Positions 1-6,579 are shown, counted from the first letter of the stretch. The stretch is 7,613 bases of DNA from Deltaproteobacteria bacterium (GCA_031278835.1 JAITJP010000193.1:1-7613), one strand, 5' to 3'. The notes: generated by a model from the letters alone, not told the origin. A program made the numbers and translations.

Positions 1-726
1 ATAGTATTTGACCAGACCCGAGGCCGGATCGATAGCCGCTACAAGGGCGCTGTGCCAGATATTGGCCAAGATTAGGCCGGATTTGGCCTCCCACTCCAGT
101 TCGTTTAAATGCCTAACTGGGTTTTGACCATCTCTGACTTGAAGCGGCTCACCGGTCGGAGCGAAATTTTCCACTTGATGTTTTTGCAAGCGATCGGAAC
201 CGTCGGAGCGCCAAAAAGTTTGCCCGTCATAAGCCAAACCCCAGCCCTCCATTGCTTGGTGGATGGTCTTTTTTATTTCCAAGCTAGAAGGGTCAACCAG
301 GTAAACCAGGCCCTCGTTCCAGGTCAGTAAATATAAAATTCCATTGGCCTGGGCCAGGCCCTCGGCAAAGACCTCCGGGGGCAGGTTTAATTGAGCTTGG
401 GTGCCCAGGCCGCCTTTTTGCTCCAGTTCGGCCGCTGGGTAGCTATGCAGGGCTGATTTATTATACAGGCCGGTTGACTCGTAGAGATGTTGGTTATAAA
501 AAATCAGCCCCTGGGTAAACATCTCCTGGGGCCTTTCCACGGCCTTTTCAATGGTGACCTTTACTACCGGGGCCACCGGCCTAAAGCCCAATCCAAAATC
601 CTGCCCCTGTGGTGAATCCTGGGCCTGGGCTAGGCCCGAAAGGCCTAGGCTAAGGGCCAGGAGCAAAAAGGCTAAGCCCAGGCCGGACAAAAAGGGCCGA
701 GCGGCTGGCTGGTTTAAGTTGTTCAT
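1..726 (-). CDS. Glutaminyl-peptide cyclotransferase (plant/bacterial beta-propeller type), secreted, C-terminus cut by window edge
   Basis: Seen: 242 codons run from an ATG at 724-726 to the left edge without a stop; the final part of the protein is outside the window. An in-frame TAA lies nine codons upstream of the ATG, so this is the only ATG start. Residues about 12-35 are a hydrophobic signal peptide ending in an AQA-type cleavage site. Family signatures follow in order: FTQGL (70-74), YESTGLY (82-88), a LYLLTWNEG block (131-139), EGWGLAYDG (160-168), SDGSDRL (174-180), LNELEW (207-212) and ANIW (221-224). Known: this family, typified by papaya and Xanthomonas enzymes, is a five-bladed propeller that converts N-terminal glutamine to pyroglutamate with release of ammonia. 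Inferred: it acts in the periplasm or outside the cell. It starts 38 bp after the CheD-receiver gene with no hairpin between, so read-through transcription is likely. No clear Shine-Dalgarno is visible. Most of the family domain is present. Confidence 0.9.
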   Translation of the reverse strand, partial: MNNLNQPAARPFLSGLGLAFLLLALSLGLSGLAQAQDSPQGQDFGLGFRPVAPVVKVTIEKAVERPQEMFTQGLIFYNQHLYESTGLYNKSALHSYPAAELEQKGGLGTQAQLNLPPEVFAEGLAQANGILYLLTWNEGLVYLVDPSSLEIKKTIHQAMEGWGLAYDGQTFWRSDGSDRLQKHQVENFAPTGEPLQVRDGQNPVRHLNELEWEAKSGLILANIWHSALVAAIDPASGLVKYY

Positions 727-764
727 GGCTAAAACCGAAAAAAAGCTGGTTTACAAATATTGCT

Positions 765-1844
765 TTAAATGCCGGCCACTTCTTCTTTGGACTTGCGGGT
801 AACCCGGGTCCTGGCCGCTTCGCGGATCTTGGGGATAAGGATTTGTTTAACCGTTTCCATGCCGTGGTAAAGGTTTAGGCTGTCCTTGTCAATGACGTCA
901 ACGGCCCCGATCTTGTCGCTTCTAAGTTCGGCGGCGCTACCGGCCTTGGCTATGGTTGAGCAAATGATGACCGGGATGGGGTAGTAGACCATGAGTTTTT
1001 TAAGGAAAGTCACCCCGTCCATTTTGGGCATGACGATGTCCAGGGTAATGACGTCCGGGCCAAGCTCTAGGAGCATTTCTCGAGCTTCGTAGGCGTCCTT
1101 GGCCGCCCCGACCACTTTGATGTCAGGCTCATCGGCCATGGCCTTGGTTAGGAGATTACGGACTATGGCCGAATCGTCCACTACCAGGACCTTGATTTTG
1201 GAGCCAGAAAAGGGCTGGGCGCTCTTGGTGGCCGAAAAAGTGGGAGCGGCCGGAGGGCTCAAAGACGAGCTAAAGGGTTTGCCGGCCGCCGGGCTGGAGG
1301 GCTTAAAGGCCTGGCCCAGGGGCGGGCTTGGGGCCGAAAAGCGATTGGTTTCTTCCTTGGTGATGGTCGAGCCGCTCATGATCTTGCGGTCCATTTTTTC
1401 AATGGCCAGTTTATTGTCCCAGTTCTGGTAATGAAGCTTTAAGCCAACGTTACCGCCCACGTTTTCGGCGATGATCTTGATGTGGTGCTTTAGGAGGGTT
1501 TGGCGGGCGATCTCGATATTTCGGGGGCCTATTTGGGCGCCGGTAGTGATGTTACTGACCACGTTGGCCCCGCCGCTGATGATGGCTTCGAGCCCGTTCA
1601 GATTGCCCAGGGTCCGTTCCATGAATTGCAGCAAAACGCCAATGGCGTAGTCGCCATATTTACCGGACTTTTCCTTGGTGGGGCTGGAGGGCAGCATGTA
1701 ATGGTTCATGCCGCCAAACTTTTGACCGGGGTGGTAAAGGCACACGGCCACGCAGGAACCCAAAAGGGTGGAAATGATATGGGGTTGTTTTGAGATGAAA
1801 TACTCACCGGGAAGTATAAAAACTCGATTTATTTCCGAAGACAT
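765..1844 (-). CDS. cheD: CheD chemoreceptor glutamine deamidase fused to a CheB-type receiver domain; no methylesterase domain
   Basis: Seen: 359 aa in two domains. Residues about 5-150 are CheD: LLGSCVAVCLY holds the expected catalytic Cys31, with Thr26 just before it and His48 in GGMNHYMLP; ISGGAN (89-94) and the IGPRNIE segment (106-112) are typical. Residues about 152-215 are a Ser/Pro/Ala-rich linker. Residues about 216-345 are a receiver: acidic Asp223/Asp224, phosphoacceptor Asp269 in TLDIVMP, Ser296 and Lys320. The receiver reads like CheB rather than CheY (DVITLDI-MP-MDG-TFLKKLM, GAVDVIDK, then a helix leading into what is normally the methylesterase linker), but the protein stops there. 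Known: CheD deamidates receptor glutamines and, in Bacillus, interacts with CheC. Inferred: phosphorylation by CheA may control deamidation. The start is an ATG with AAGGA (1854-1858) 9 nt upstream. It lies 316 bp downstream of cheA, which has its own terminator, so it probably has its own promoter. Confidence 0.93.
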   Translation of the reverse strand: MSSEINRVFILPGEYFISKQPHIISTLLGSCVAVCLYHPGQKFGGMNHYMLPSSPTKEKSGKYGDYAIGVLLQFMERTLGNLNGLEAIISGGANVVSNITTGAQIGPRNIEIARQTLLKHHIKIIAENVGGNVGLKLHYQNWDNKLAIEKMDRKIMSGSTITKEETNRFSAPSPPLGQAFKPSSPAAGKPFSSSLSPPAAPTFSATKSAQPFSGSKIKVLVVDDSAIVRNLLTKAMADEPDIKVVGAAKDAYEAREMLLELGPDVITLDIVMPKMDGVTFLKKLMVYYPIPVIICSTIAKAGSAAELRSDKIGAVDVIDKDSLNLYHGMETVKQILIPKIREAARTRVTRKSKEEVAGI

Positions 1845-1897
1845 TAAGCACCGTCCTTACTTGACATCCTACCCGGGCCGCCAGGGGCTACGGGGTT

Positions 1898-1924
1898 CCT
1901 TAAGAAAGGAGATTTTTCTTAAGG
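1898..1924. repeat. Inverted repeat in the cheD upstream region
   Basis: Perfect 10-bp arms (CCTTAAGAAA at 1898-1907, TTTCTTAAGG at 1915-1924) around a 7-nt spacer. It lies 54 bp upstream of the cheD start and downstream of the candidate promoter, so it would form a hairpin in the cheD leader, or it could be a dimeric operator. The centre reads AAAGGAG on the plus strand, a chance Shine-Dalgarno-like string. There is no T-tract beyond the arms, so it is not a standard terminator. Confidence 0.55.
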
Positions 1925-1975
1925 TAATTGCTAATTGCTTTTTTAATGTTAATTCACTTTGGGCTTTTCGTAAAA

Positions 1976-2031
1976 ATTATACTTCCGGTCAAATAAGCCA
2001 GCTTAGTTGGCCGAGAAAAAAATTTGGTTTA
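1976..2031 (-). promoter_or_regulatory. Candidate promoter region for cheD-receiver
   Basis: Two weak alternatives are visible on the minus strand. A perfect TATAAT (complement of 1976-1981) has no good -35 box at 16-18 bp; a TTGACC at 1987-1992 is only 5 bp away. Further upstream, TAAA (2028-2031), 16 bp, then GCCAACTA (2004-2011) loosely resembles the sigma-28 flagellar/chemotaxis consensus (TAAA-N15-GCCGATAA). The leader would be about 130-160 nt. Neither is strong, and the call rests mainly on the need for a promoter after the cheA terminator. Confidence 0.25.
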
Positions 2032-2043
2032 ATTTAGTAACCT

Positions 2044-2069
2044 AAGCCGCGTAAATCGCGGCTTTTTTT
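2044..2069 (+). terminator. Rho-independent terminator on the plus strand
   Basis: Perfect 8-bp stem (AAGCCGCG at 2044-2051, CGCGGCTT at 2057-2064), 5-nt loop TAAAT, then a run of seven T (2063-2069). The T-tract exists only in the plus direction; on the minus strand the stem is preceded by A residues and followed by no T-run. No plus-strand gene is recognised upstream, so what it terminates is unknown. It could stop antisense transcription before it enters cheA. Confidence 0.7.
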
Positions 2070-2098
2070 GGCTCAAAAAAACTTGGTCGATAAGGCCC

Positions 2099-2140
2099 AA
2101 AAAGCCAAGTCCTAAGGCGAAGGCCTTAGAGACTTGGCTT
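2099..2140 (-). terminator. Terminator of cheA: two-tier 17-bp hairpin
   Basis: Outer arms 2102-2111 and 2131-2140 pair perfectly over 10 bp. Inner arms 2112-2118 and 2123-2129 pair over 7 bp around a 4-nt loop, with a single bulged base at 2130. In the minus direction the stem is followed by a short T-run (five T including the last two stem bases) about 20 nt after the cheA stop codon. In the plus direction AG then TTTT follows, so weak bidirectional action is possible. Confidence 0.75.
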
Positions 2141-2160
2141 AGTTTTAGGCCGGGGCTGGC

Positions 2161-4368
2161 TTAGCCGTCAAGGCCAAAGGCTAAGCGGACTATGCCGTCG
2201 GCGGCCAGGACCAGGCCTAGGCCACCGTCGCCTAAAAGGGCGCTGCCGGCTAGGAAATTAAGGCGTTTAAACTGCTCGCCCAGTTCTTTGACCACCACCT
2301 GCTGTTGGCCCATGACCTCGTCGACCAAAAGGGCGTAACGACCGGCCGTGGTTTCGACCATGACCAGTAAGCCGTCCGAGGGATCGGGGTGTTCGGGTTC
2401 CAGGTCAAAGAGCTCATAGAGTTTAATTAAAGGGGTAATCTGACCGCGGCGATTTAGGATCAAGCCCCGGCCTTCGACCGTGGAAAGTTCTTCCGGGGTC
2501 GGCCTTAGGGATTCCAAGATCTCCTCCAAGGAAATGATGAAATTAGCCTTGCCCACCCGGACGTGCAGGGCTTTGATGACTTGCAGGGTCACCGACAGGG
2601 GGATTTTTAGGGTTATGGTGGTGCCGTGTCCGACCTTGGAGTCCACGTTAATGGAGCCGTTTAAGGAATTTATGTTGGTGCGCACCACGTCCATGCCCAC
2701 GCCCCGACCGGAGACGTCGGTAATTTCCTTGGCCGTGGAAAAACCGGCCCCAAAGATTAGGCCAATGGCTTCTTTGTCGGTTAAGGTACTGGCCTGGGTA
2801 TCGGACATCATGCCTTTGGTCACGGCCACGGTCCTCATAACCTCCGGGTCAATGCCCTTACCGTCGTCTTCGACCACCATGTAAAAAAATTCTTTGTCGG
2901 CCGAGGCCGAGACCCGCAGTAAGCCCTCCGGGGGTTTTCCGGAGGCCAGGCGATCCTCTGGCGATTCAAAACCGTGATCCATGGAGTTTCGGACCACGTG
3001 GACCAAGGGGGCTTCCAGGCTCTCGGCGATGCTTTTGTCCAGTTGAACCTCTTGGCCATCGAGCTGGACTTTAACTTGTTTACCCAGCTGGTGACTAAGC
3101 TCCCGGGCCATCATGTTGACTTTTTGGAGGATACCCTTAATGGGCACCCGCCTAATTTCCATTAAACTTTCTTGCAGCTCGTCGGAGAGTTCCCGAAAGG
3201 CCTGGTTGGCGTTTTTAAAGGCCCGGATGGTATTGGGATTGACTTTTTCCTGCTCAATGGTTTTTTGGAGGTAATTAAAAGTCTCGGCCGTGACAATCAG
3301 CTCGCCCACGTAACTCATAAAGCCGTCGACCTTCTCCTCGGAGATGCGCATGGTCTTTCGTTCTTGCTTAGCCTTGGAAGATTCGTCGGCTTTGGCCTCG
3401 CCGCCTTTATGCTCCTCGTCGCCTTCGGCTTCCTGTTGAGGGGCTTCTTCTTCGGAGGATTCCGGGGGCTCATCCACGTGGACGGTCAGATCCATGCCCC
3501 GCAAGAGATCCTCGAGTTTGGATTTGATTAAGCCAACCAAGATGGGGTCAAAATCAAGGCCGCTTTCATAGACGGCCGTAAAATCTTCCTGGGCCACCTG
3601 GTAGTGGGGCATTAAATCATCCAATGAGTTTTCATCGATGAGATTTCCGGCTTGTTTTAAAAAACCGTCAAAAGTTTTGGGGTCAAAGCTGGGAGCGCTG
3701 ATGGCGTCGTAAGCGCCCAGTAAACACTGGGTAAAGTCAATGCCTTTGTAGTGGACGGCCTTGGGCCGGGGTAAGCTCTCCGAAGCCCCGCCGCTTTTGG
3801 CTTCCAGCTTAATGGGTAAGGTATTTATGACATCGGTGATGTCTTGAATTAGCTGGTCAGTATCTTTGCCGCTCTCCATGGCCTCGGCCAAAAGGCTTTT
3901 TATGTTGACGCAAGCCGTCTCAAAATTAGCCCCTTGGCTTGGGCCAGCGGCCCCGCCGCCGGATCCGGTTTCCTCCATCCATTTAACCAGCTCGTCTTGG
4001 AAGGCTTCTTCGTCTGGGGTTAAATTGACCGAGGTGTCGCCGGCCGAAAGCCTATCGAACATGGCCTTTAAATGGTTGCCGGCCAAGTAGAGATATTCTA
4101 TGGCCTTGGGATCGGCCTTTCTGGTGGCGTGACGAATGTCATCTAGGAGGTTTTCCAATTTGTGGGCAAAGTTTTTTATATGGTTTAAACCAAAAAACGC
4201 GCTGGAACCCTTGAGGGTGTGGGCGGCCCGGAAAACCGGATTGATAGTGTCCAGGTTGGTGGGATCGGCTTCAAAGGCCGATAAACTGGAGGTATACTCC
4301 TCCATGAGATCTTTGGACTCCGTTATGAAATCTTGAAGCAGTCCTTCATCAAGTTCCATCTCGCTCAT
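2161..4368 (-). CDS. cheA: Chemotaxis histidine kinase CheA
   Basis: Seen: 735 aa. Residues 1-130 are the P1 phosphotransfer domain with His50 in AAHTLKGSS. Residues about 142-298 are mostly helical in appearance and do not show a recognisable P2 domain. Residues 299-338 are an acidic, Lys/Glu-rich linker. P3 dimerisation spans about 338-405. The P4 ATPase has the N box VVRNSMDHG (Asn461, His465), G1 box DDGKGID (501-507), GRGVGMD (554-560) and GHGT (580-583). P5, the CheW-like domain, spans about 592-735. All residues needed for ATP binding and autophosphorylation are visible. Known: CheA sits in receptor arrays, autophosphorylates on the P1 histidine and passes phosphate to CheY and CheB receivers. 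Start: ATG preceded by AAGGGG (4375-4380) at 6 nt; a second ATG at codon 4 has worse spacing. Neighbours are two receiver-containing proteins on the same strand; no cheW adjoins it. Confidence 0.97.
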   Translation of the reverse strand: MSEMELDEGLLQDFITESKDLMEEYTSSLSAFEADPTNLDTINPVFRAAHTLKGSSAFFGLNHIKNFAHKLENLLDDIRHATRKADPKAIEYLYLAGNHLKAMFDRLSAGDTSVNLTPDEEAFQDELVKWMEETGSGGGAAGPSQGANFETACVNIKSLLAEAMESGKDTDQLIQDITDVINTLPIKLEAKSGGASESLPRPKAVHYKGIDFTQCLLGAYDAISAPSFDPKTFDGFLKQAGNLIDENSLDDLMPHYQVAQEDFTAVYESGLDFDPILVGLIKSKLEDLLRGMDLTVHVDEPPESSEEEAPQQEAEGDEEHKGGEAKADESSKAKQERKTMRISEEKVDGFMSYVGELIVTAETFNYLQKTIEQEKVNPNTIRAFKNANQAFRELSDELQESLMEIRRVPIKGILQKVNMMARELSHQLGKQVKVQLDGQEVQLDKSIAESLEAPLVHVVRNSMDHGFESPEDRLASGKPPEGLLRVSASADKEFFYMVVEDDGKGIDPEVMRTVAVTKGMMSDTQASTLTDKEAIGLIFGAGFSTAKEITDVSGRGVGMDVVRTNINSLNGSINVDSKVGHGTTITLKIPLSVTLQVIKALHVRVGKANFIISLEEILESLRPTPEELSTVEGRGLILNRRGQITPLIKLYELFDLEPEHPDPSDGLLVMVETTAGRYALLVDEVMGQQQVVVKELGEQFKRLNFLAGSALLGDGGLGLVLAADGIVRLAFGLDG

Positions 4369-4427
4369 AGGCTGCCCCTTAACGCTTAGCTATCGTAGAA
4401 CGATTAAAAAAAATTATGTTTAAAAAG

Positions 4428-4451
4428 TTACGAGTTATTAAGTTTACGAGT
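4428..4451. repeat. Tandem direct repeat TTACGAGT upstream of cheA
   Basis: TTACGAGT occurs at 4428-4435 and 4444-4451, 16 bp apart start to start, in AT-rich DNA 60-83 bp upstream of the cheA start. The position suits a regulator binding site or the promoter core. A TTGACC hexamer on the minus strand (4470-4475) could be a -35 box; 17 bp away is TACTCG, a poor -10 that overlaps the second repeat. Function is inferred from position only. Confidence 0.35.
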
Positions 4452-4540
4452 AATTTAAAAAAACAACTTGGTCAAAAAAACCATCATCAAAAAAGGCTCA
4501 TGATAAAACTTTAAGACCCTGGCCAAAAAAAACCTTCTGA

Positions 4541-4579
4541 TTTTTTTCTAAGCGGCCTTGGCCTAGCTTACAAAAAAAA
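4541..4579. repeat. Interrupted inverted repeat between the response regulator and cheA
   Basis: Seven T (4541-4547) can pair with A (4572-4578), TAAGC (4549-4553) with GCTTA (4566-4570), and GGCC with GGCC around a TT loop, leaving a C-C mismatch and a two-base bulge. On both strands the T-run precedes the stem and the A-run follows it, the reverse of an intrinsic terminator. On the minus strand the T-run (4572-4579) also follows a small AGCC/GGCT hairpin (4588-4598) overlapping the regulator's stop codon, so a weak terminator for that gene is possible. Confidence 0.4.
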
Positions 4580-4596
4580 CCGCTTTAAGCCCAGGG

Positions 4597-5364
4597 CTAT
4601 TTAATCACCTCATCGCTATCGTCTTCGGGATGGGGATTGCACAGGGCTTGAAGTTCCCTGGCCGCCGAGCCAATCTTGTCGAGCTCAAGTTTAAGTTCGC
4701 TCATGGTGTTGGGGATAAGGGTTAAGGATTCTCGGTAATAACTGTCGCCTTGTCCGGCCAAAAAAGGCTTAACGAAGGCCGAAAAAACCACCCATTGGTT
4801 TTCGATGACCGTGGCGGCGTCTTTGGCCTTTTTAAAAGAATTTTCCAGATTGTTAGCCAGTTCCACGGGCAAGTTGGGCAGTTCCCTGGTTCCATGGCGA
4901 CTTAGGATACCCAAGGCTTCCCTGGCCAGATTAACCAAGCTCTCGTTGTAAAAGCTGATGTTGTTTTCCTGTTGGCGTAAGGTCAGATAGGTCTTGACCC
5001 GGGCCAAGAGTTCGGAACGCTCAAAGGGTTTTTCCATAAAATCGGCCGCGCCCAGTTCCCGGGCCATGGCCTTTTCCCGATTGTGAAATTTACCCGAAAG
5101 AAAGATGACCGGAATGGAAGAAGTGACCGGGTTTGATTTTAAAGCCCGCATGACCTCAAAACCGTCCATTTCGGGCATCATGATGTCCAAAATAACCAGC
5201 TCTGGCTTTTCGTTTTGGGCCTTAACCAAGCCCTCGGCCCCGCTTAAGGCGTCCAGACATTCAAAGCCGGCCTTTTGCAGGATAGCCCCCAAAAGCTTAT
5301 GGATAAGCTCATCGTCATCGACGATCAGGATCCTGGGATTGGGTATTTGGGTTTTGACTTCCAT
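4597..5364 (-). CDS. Response regulator: CheY-like receiver with an unassigned helical C-terminal domain
   Basis: Seen: 255 aa from the ATG at 5362-5364. Residues about 10-128 are a complete receiver: acidic Asp16/Asp17 in ILIVDDDE, phosphoacceptor Asp60 in VILDIMMPEMDG, Ser90 in the Thr/Ser position and Lys112 in EKPF. Residues about 130-255 match no output domain I recognise: no helix-turn-helix, GGDEF, HD-GYP or kinase motifs, but mainly Leu/Glu/Lys-rich, probably helical sequence with an acidic tail. The reading frame extends upstream to a TTG (5428-5430), giving a basic 22-residue extension; I prefer the ATG because it starts just before the receiver fold, although only a weak GGA is upstream of it. 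Lying next to cheA on the same strand, it may receive phosphate from CheA, but a different kinase is equally possible. It is separated from cheA by 228 bp, so it is not tightly coupled. Confidence 0.9.
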   Translation of the reverse strand: MEVKTQIPNPRILIVDDDELIHKLLGAILQKAGFECLDALSGAEGLVKAQNEKPELVILDIMMPEMDGFEVMRALKSNPVTSSIPVIFLSGKFHNREKAMARELGAADFMEKPFERSELLARVKTYLTLRQQENNISFYNESLVNLAREALGILSRHGTRELPNLPVELANNLENSFKKAKDAATVIENQWVVFSAFVKPFLAGQGDSYYRESLTLIPNTMSELKLELDKIGSAARELQALCNPHPEDDSDEVIK

Positions 5365-6135
5365 GATTGATCCAGGCTGAAAAATAAGAGAAGCTTTCTT
5401 TTTCCGCGATAATTTTAAAGCATTTGTCAAAAAAGCACAATAAAGCGGTAAATCAAATTAAATCAATAAGGCCTTTAAGGGTCAGCCGAGGCCATTAAGC
5501 GGGCCCCGGCCCTTGAAAAATAATAGCCGGCCCGGCCAAAAAAGTCCTCCGGTGGCTTTAAGTTTGACCGGCCTAGCCGGCCAAAACGGCCTGGTCAGGG
5601 CCCATTGGTTAACTTAAATGAGGATAAACTTATTTGGTAAGTCCTTACATATCCAAGGGAAAATAGAAAAAAACCACCTTTAAACGGGCTCGAGAGCCAT
5701 CCTTGGCGTCAGCCTATTTTATTTATAGGCTAAATTATCAGAATTATATATACAAATTAACGAAAAATCAATAATCTCACGGCCCCCGGCTTAGAATATT
5801 TTTCACAATCAGGGGTTTTTCCCTAAGCTAATTGGCTAAGGTCCCAAGGCTAGAATAAAAATTAAGATGATTCTTGCCAACCTCTGGGGGCCGGCCTTGG
5901 CCAAAATGGCCAAGTCAATTGGCCCTAATAAACCAATCGGCTTTAATCCATAAAAAGTTAAGGCACGGCTTAGTTGCCAAAGGGCGCAAAAATATTTTTT
6001 CCCCATTTCAAAAAAAAACCGAAGGCTCACGAAAGGCGAGTCTTCGGTTTTGCGTTTAAAGGGCCCCGGGGATTGGAATCTTTTGTCCGGGGGGACTAAA
6101 GTCTCTCATCCGGGCGGAACCGGAGGGGTAATTGA
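5365..6135. other. Gene-free stretch between the response regulator and pal
   Basis: About 770 bp with no convincing gene. The short open frames here lack good starts, and one overlaps the pal terminator. A perfect TTGACA on the minus strand (5425-5430) lacks a matching -10 box. Structures seen: a GACC-GGCC inverted repeat at 5566-5596; a 7-bp hairpin AGCCTAT/ATAGGCT at 5711-5731; an 8-bp hairpin CTTGGCCA/TGGCCAAG with a 3-nt loop at 5896-5914; and the pal terminator. The segment 5700-5770 is very AT-rich, while GGCC-rich patches lie on either side. Confidence 0.6.
6011..6051 (-). terminator. Rho-independent terminator of pal
   Basis: Perfect 10-bp stem (AAAACCGAAG at 6015-6024, CTTCGGTTTT at 6042-6051) enclosing a 17-nt loop that can add a CTC/GAG pairing. 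In the minus direction the stem runs into eight T (complement of 6011-6018). It lies 84 bp downstream of the pal stop codon and is the strongest terminator for a minus-strand gene in the window. Confidence 0.85.
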
Positions 6136-6579
6136 CTACTGGAGAACAAACTGGGCGCGGCGATTCTGAGCCCAGGCGGCCTCATTGTGACCAGGATCCA
6201 GCGGGAAATCTTTGCCGTAAGACACGGTCGACAGCCTGGAGGCGCTGATACCATGGTCTACGAGATAATTGTAAGCCGATCTGGCCCGACGATCGCCTAG
6301 GGCCTCGTTGTAGGCCTCGGTGCCTCTCTCATCGCAGTGGCCTTGAATGACCGAGCTTAAAGAGGGATTGTCCTGTAGATAGGCTACCTTTGAATTGATG
6401 ACCGGAATTTGATCCGGGCGGATGTTGTAACGATCAAAATCAAAGAGAACGTTATTGTTCAAAAAGGCCAGTCGAGCGGTATCGGTCGTTGTTTCACTGG
6501 TGACCGTTTTGGAGCGGCAACCAACGACGACCAGGCCCAAGCACAGAGCTAGGGCAACCAATAAGAAAACTCTCTTCAT
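6136..6579 (-). CDS. pal: Peptidoglycan-associated lipoprotein Pal (OmpA-like domain)
   Basis: Seen: 147 aa. Residues 1-21 are a lipoprotein signal: basic start, hydrophobic core, lipobox VVGC with Cys21 as the lipidated residue. A short Ser/Thr-rich linker follows (about 22-36). Residues about 40-147 are the OmpA/MotB peptidoglycan-binding domain: VLFDFDRYNIRP (44-55), GHCDERGT (80-87, with Asp83 in the expected diaminopimelate-binding position), LGDRRA (94-99, with the conserved Arg) and the C-terminal NRRAQFVL. It is shorter than E. coli Pal (about 173 aa), mostly in the linker. Known: Pal anchors the outer membrane to peptidoglycan and works with TolB and TolQRA during cell constriction. 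Start: ATG with a strong GGAGG (6588-6592) at 8 nt. No tolB or other tol gene lies next to it, and it has its own promoter candidate and terminator, so it appears monocistronic. Confidence 0.96.
   Translation of the reverse strand: MKRVFLLVALALCLGLVVVGCRSKTVTSETTTDTARLAFLNNNVLFDFDRYNIRPDQIPVINSKVAYLQDNPSLSSVIQGHCDERGTEAYNEALGDRRARSAYNYLVDHGISASRLSTVSYGKDFPLDPGHNEAAWAQNRRAQFVLQ

Noticed and set aside
1861..1866. Perfect TTGACA on the plus strand as a promoter -35 box
   Set aside because: The hexamer positions 16-18 bp downstream are G-rich and nothing resembles a -10 box.
1768..2037. 89-codon plus-strand frame ending just before the plus-strand terminator
   Set aside because: Its first quarter is antisense to the conserved CheD N-terminus and the rest has no protein-like character; the closeness to the terminator is noted, but the frame itself is not credible.
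3172..3531. 119-codon plus-strand open frame within cheA
   Set aside because: It is antisense to the conserved CheA reading frame and its translation has no family character; it is a compositional shadow, as are the other plus-strand frames inside cheA, cheD and the regulator.
5365..5430. TTG start giving the response regulator a 22-residue N-terminal extension
   Set aside because: The extension is basic and unlike receiver proteins; the ATG at 5362-5364 sits at the normal distance from the receiver fold. It cannot be excluded completely.
5836..6030. 64-codon minus-strand frame with a hydrophobic tail
   Set aside because: It would start at a GTG inside the pal terminator hairpin, has no ribosome site and no recognisable motif.
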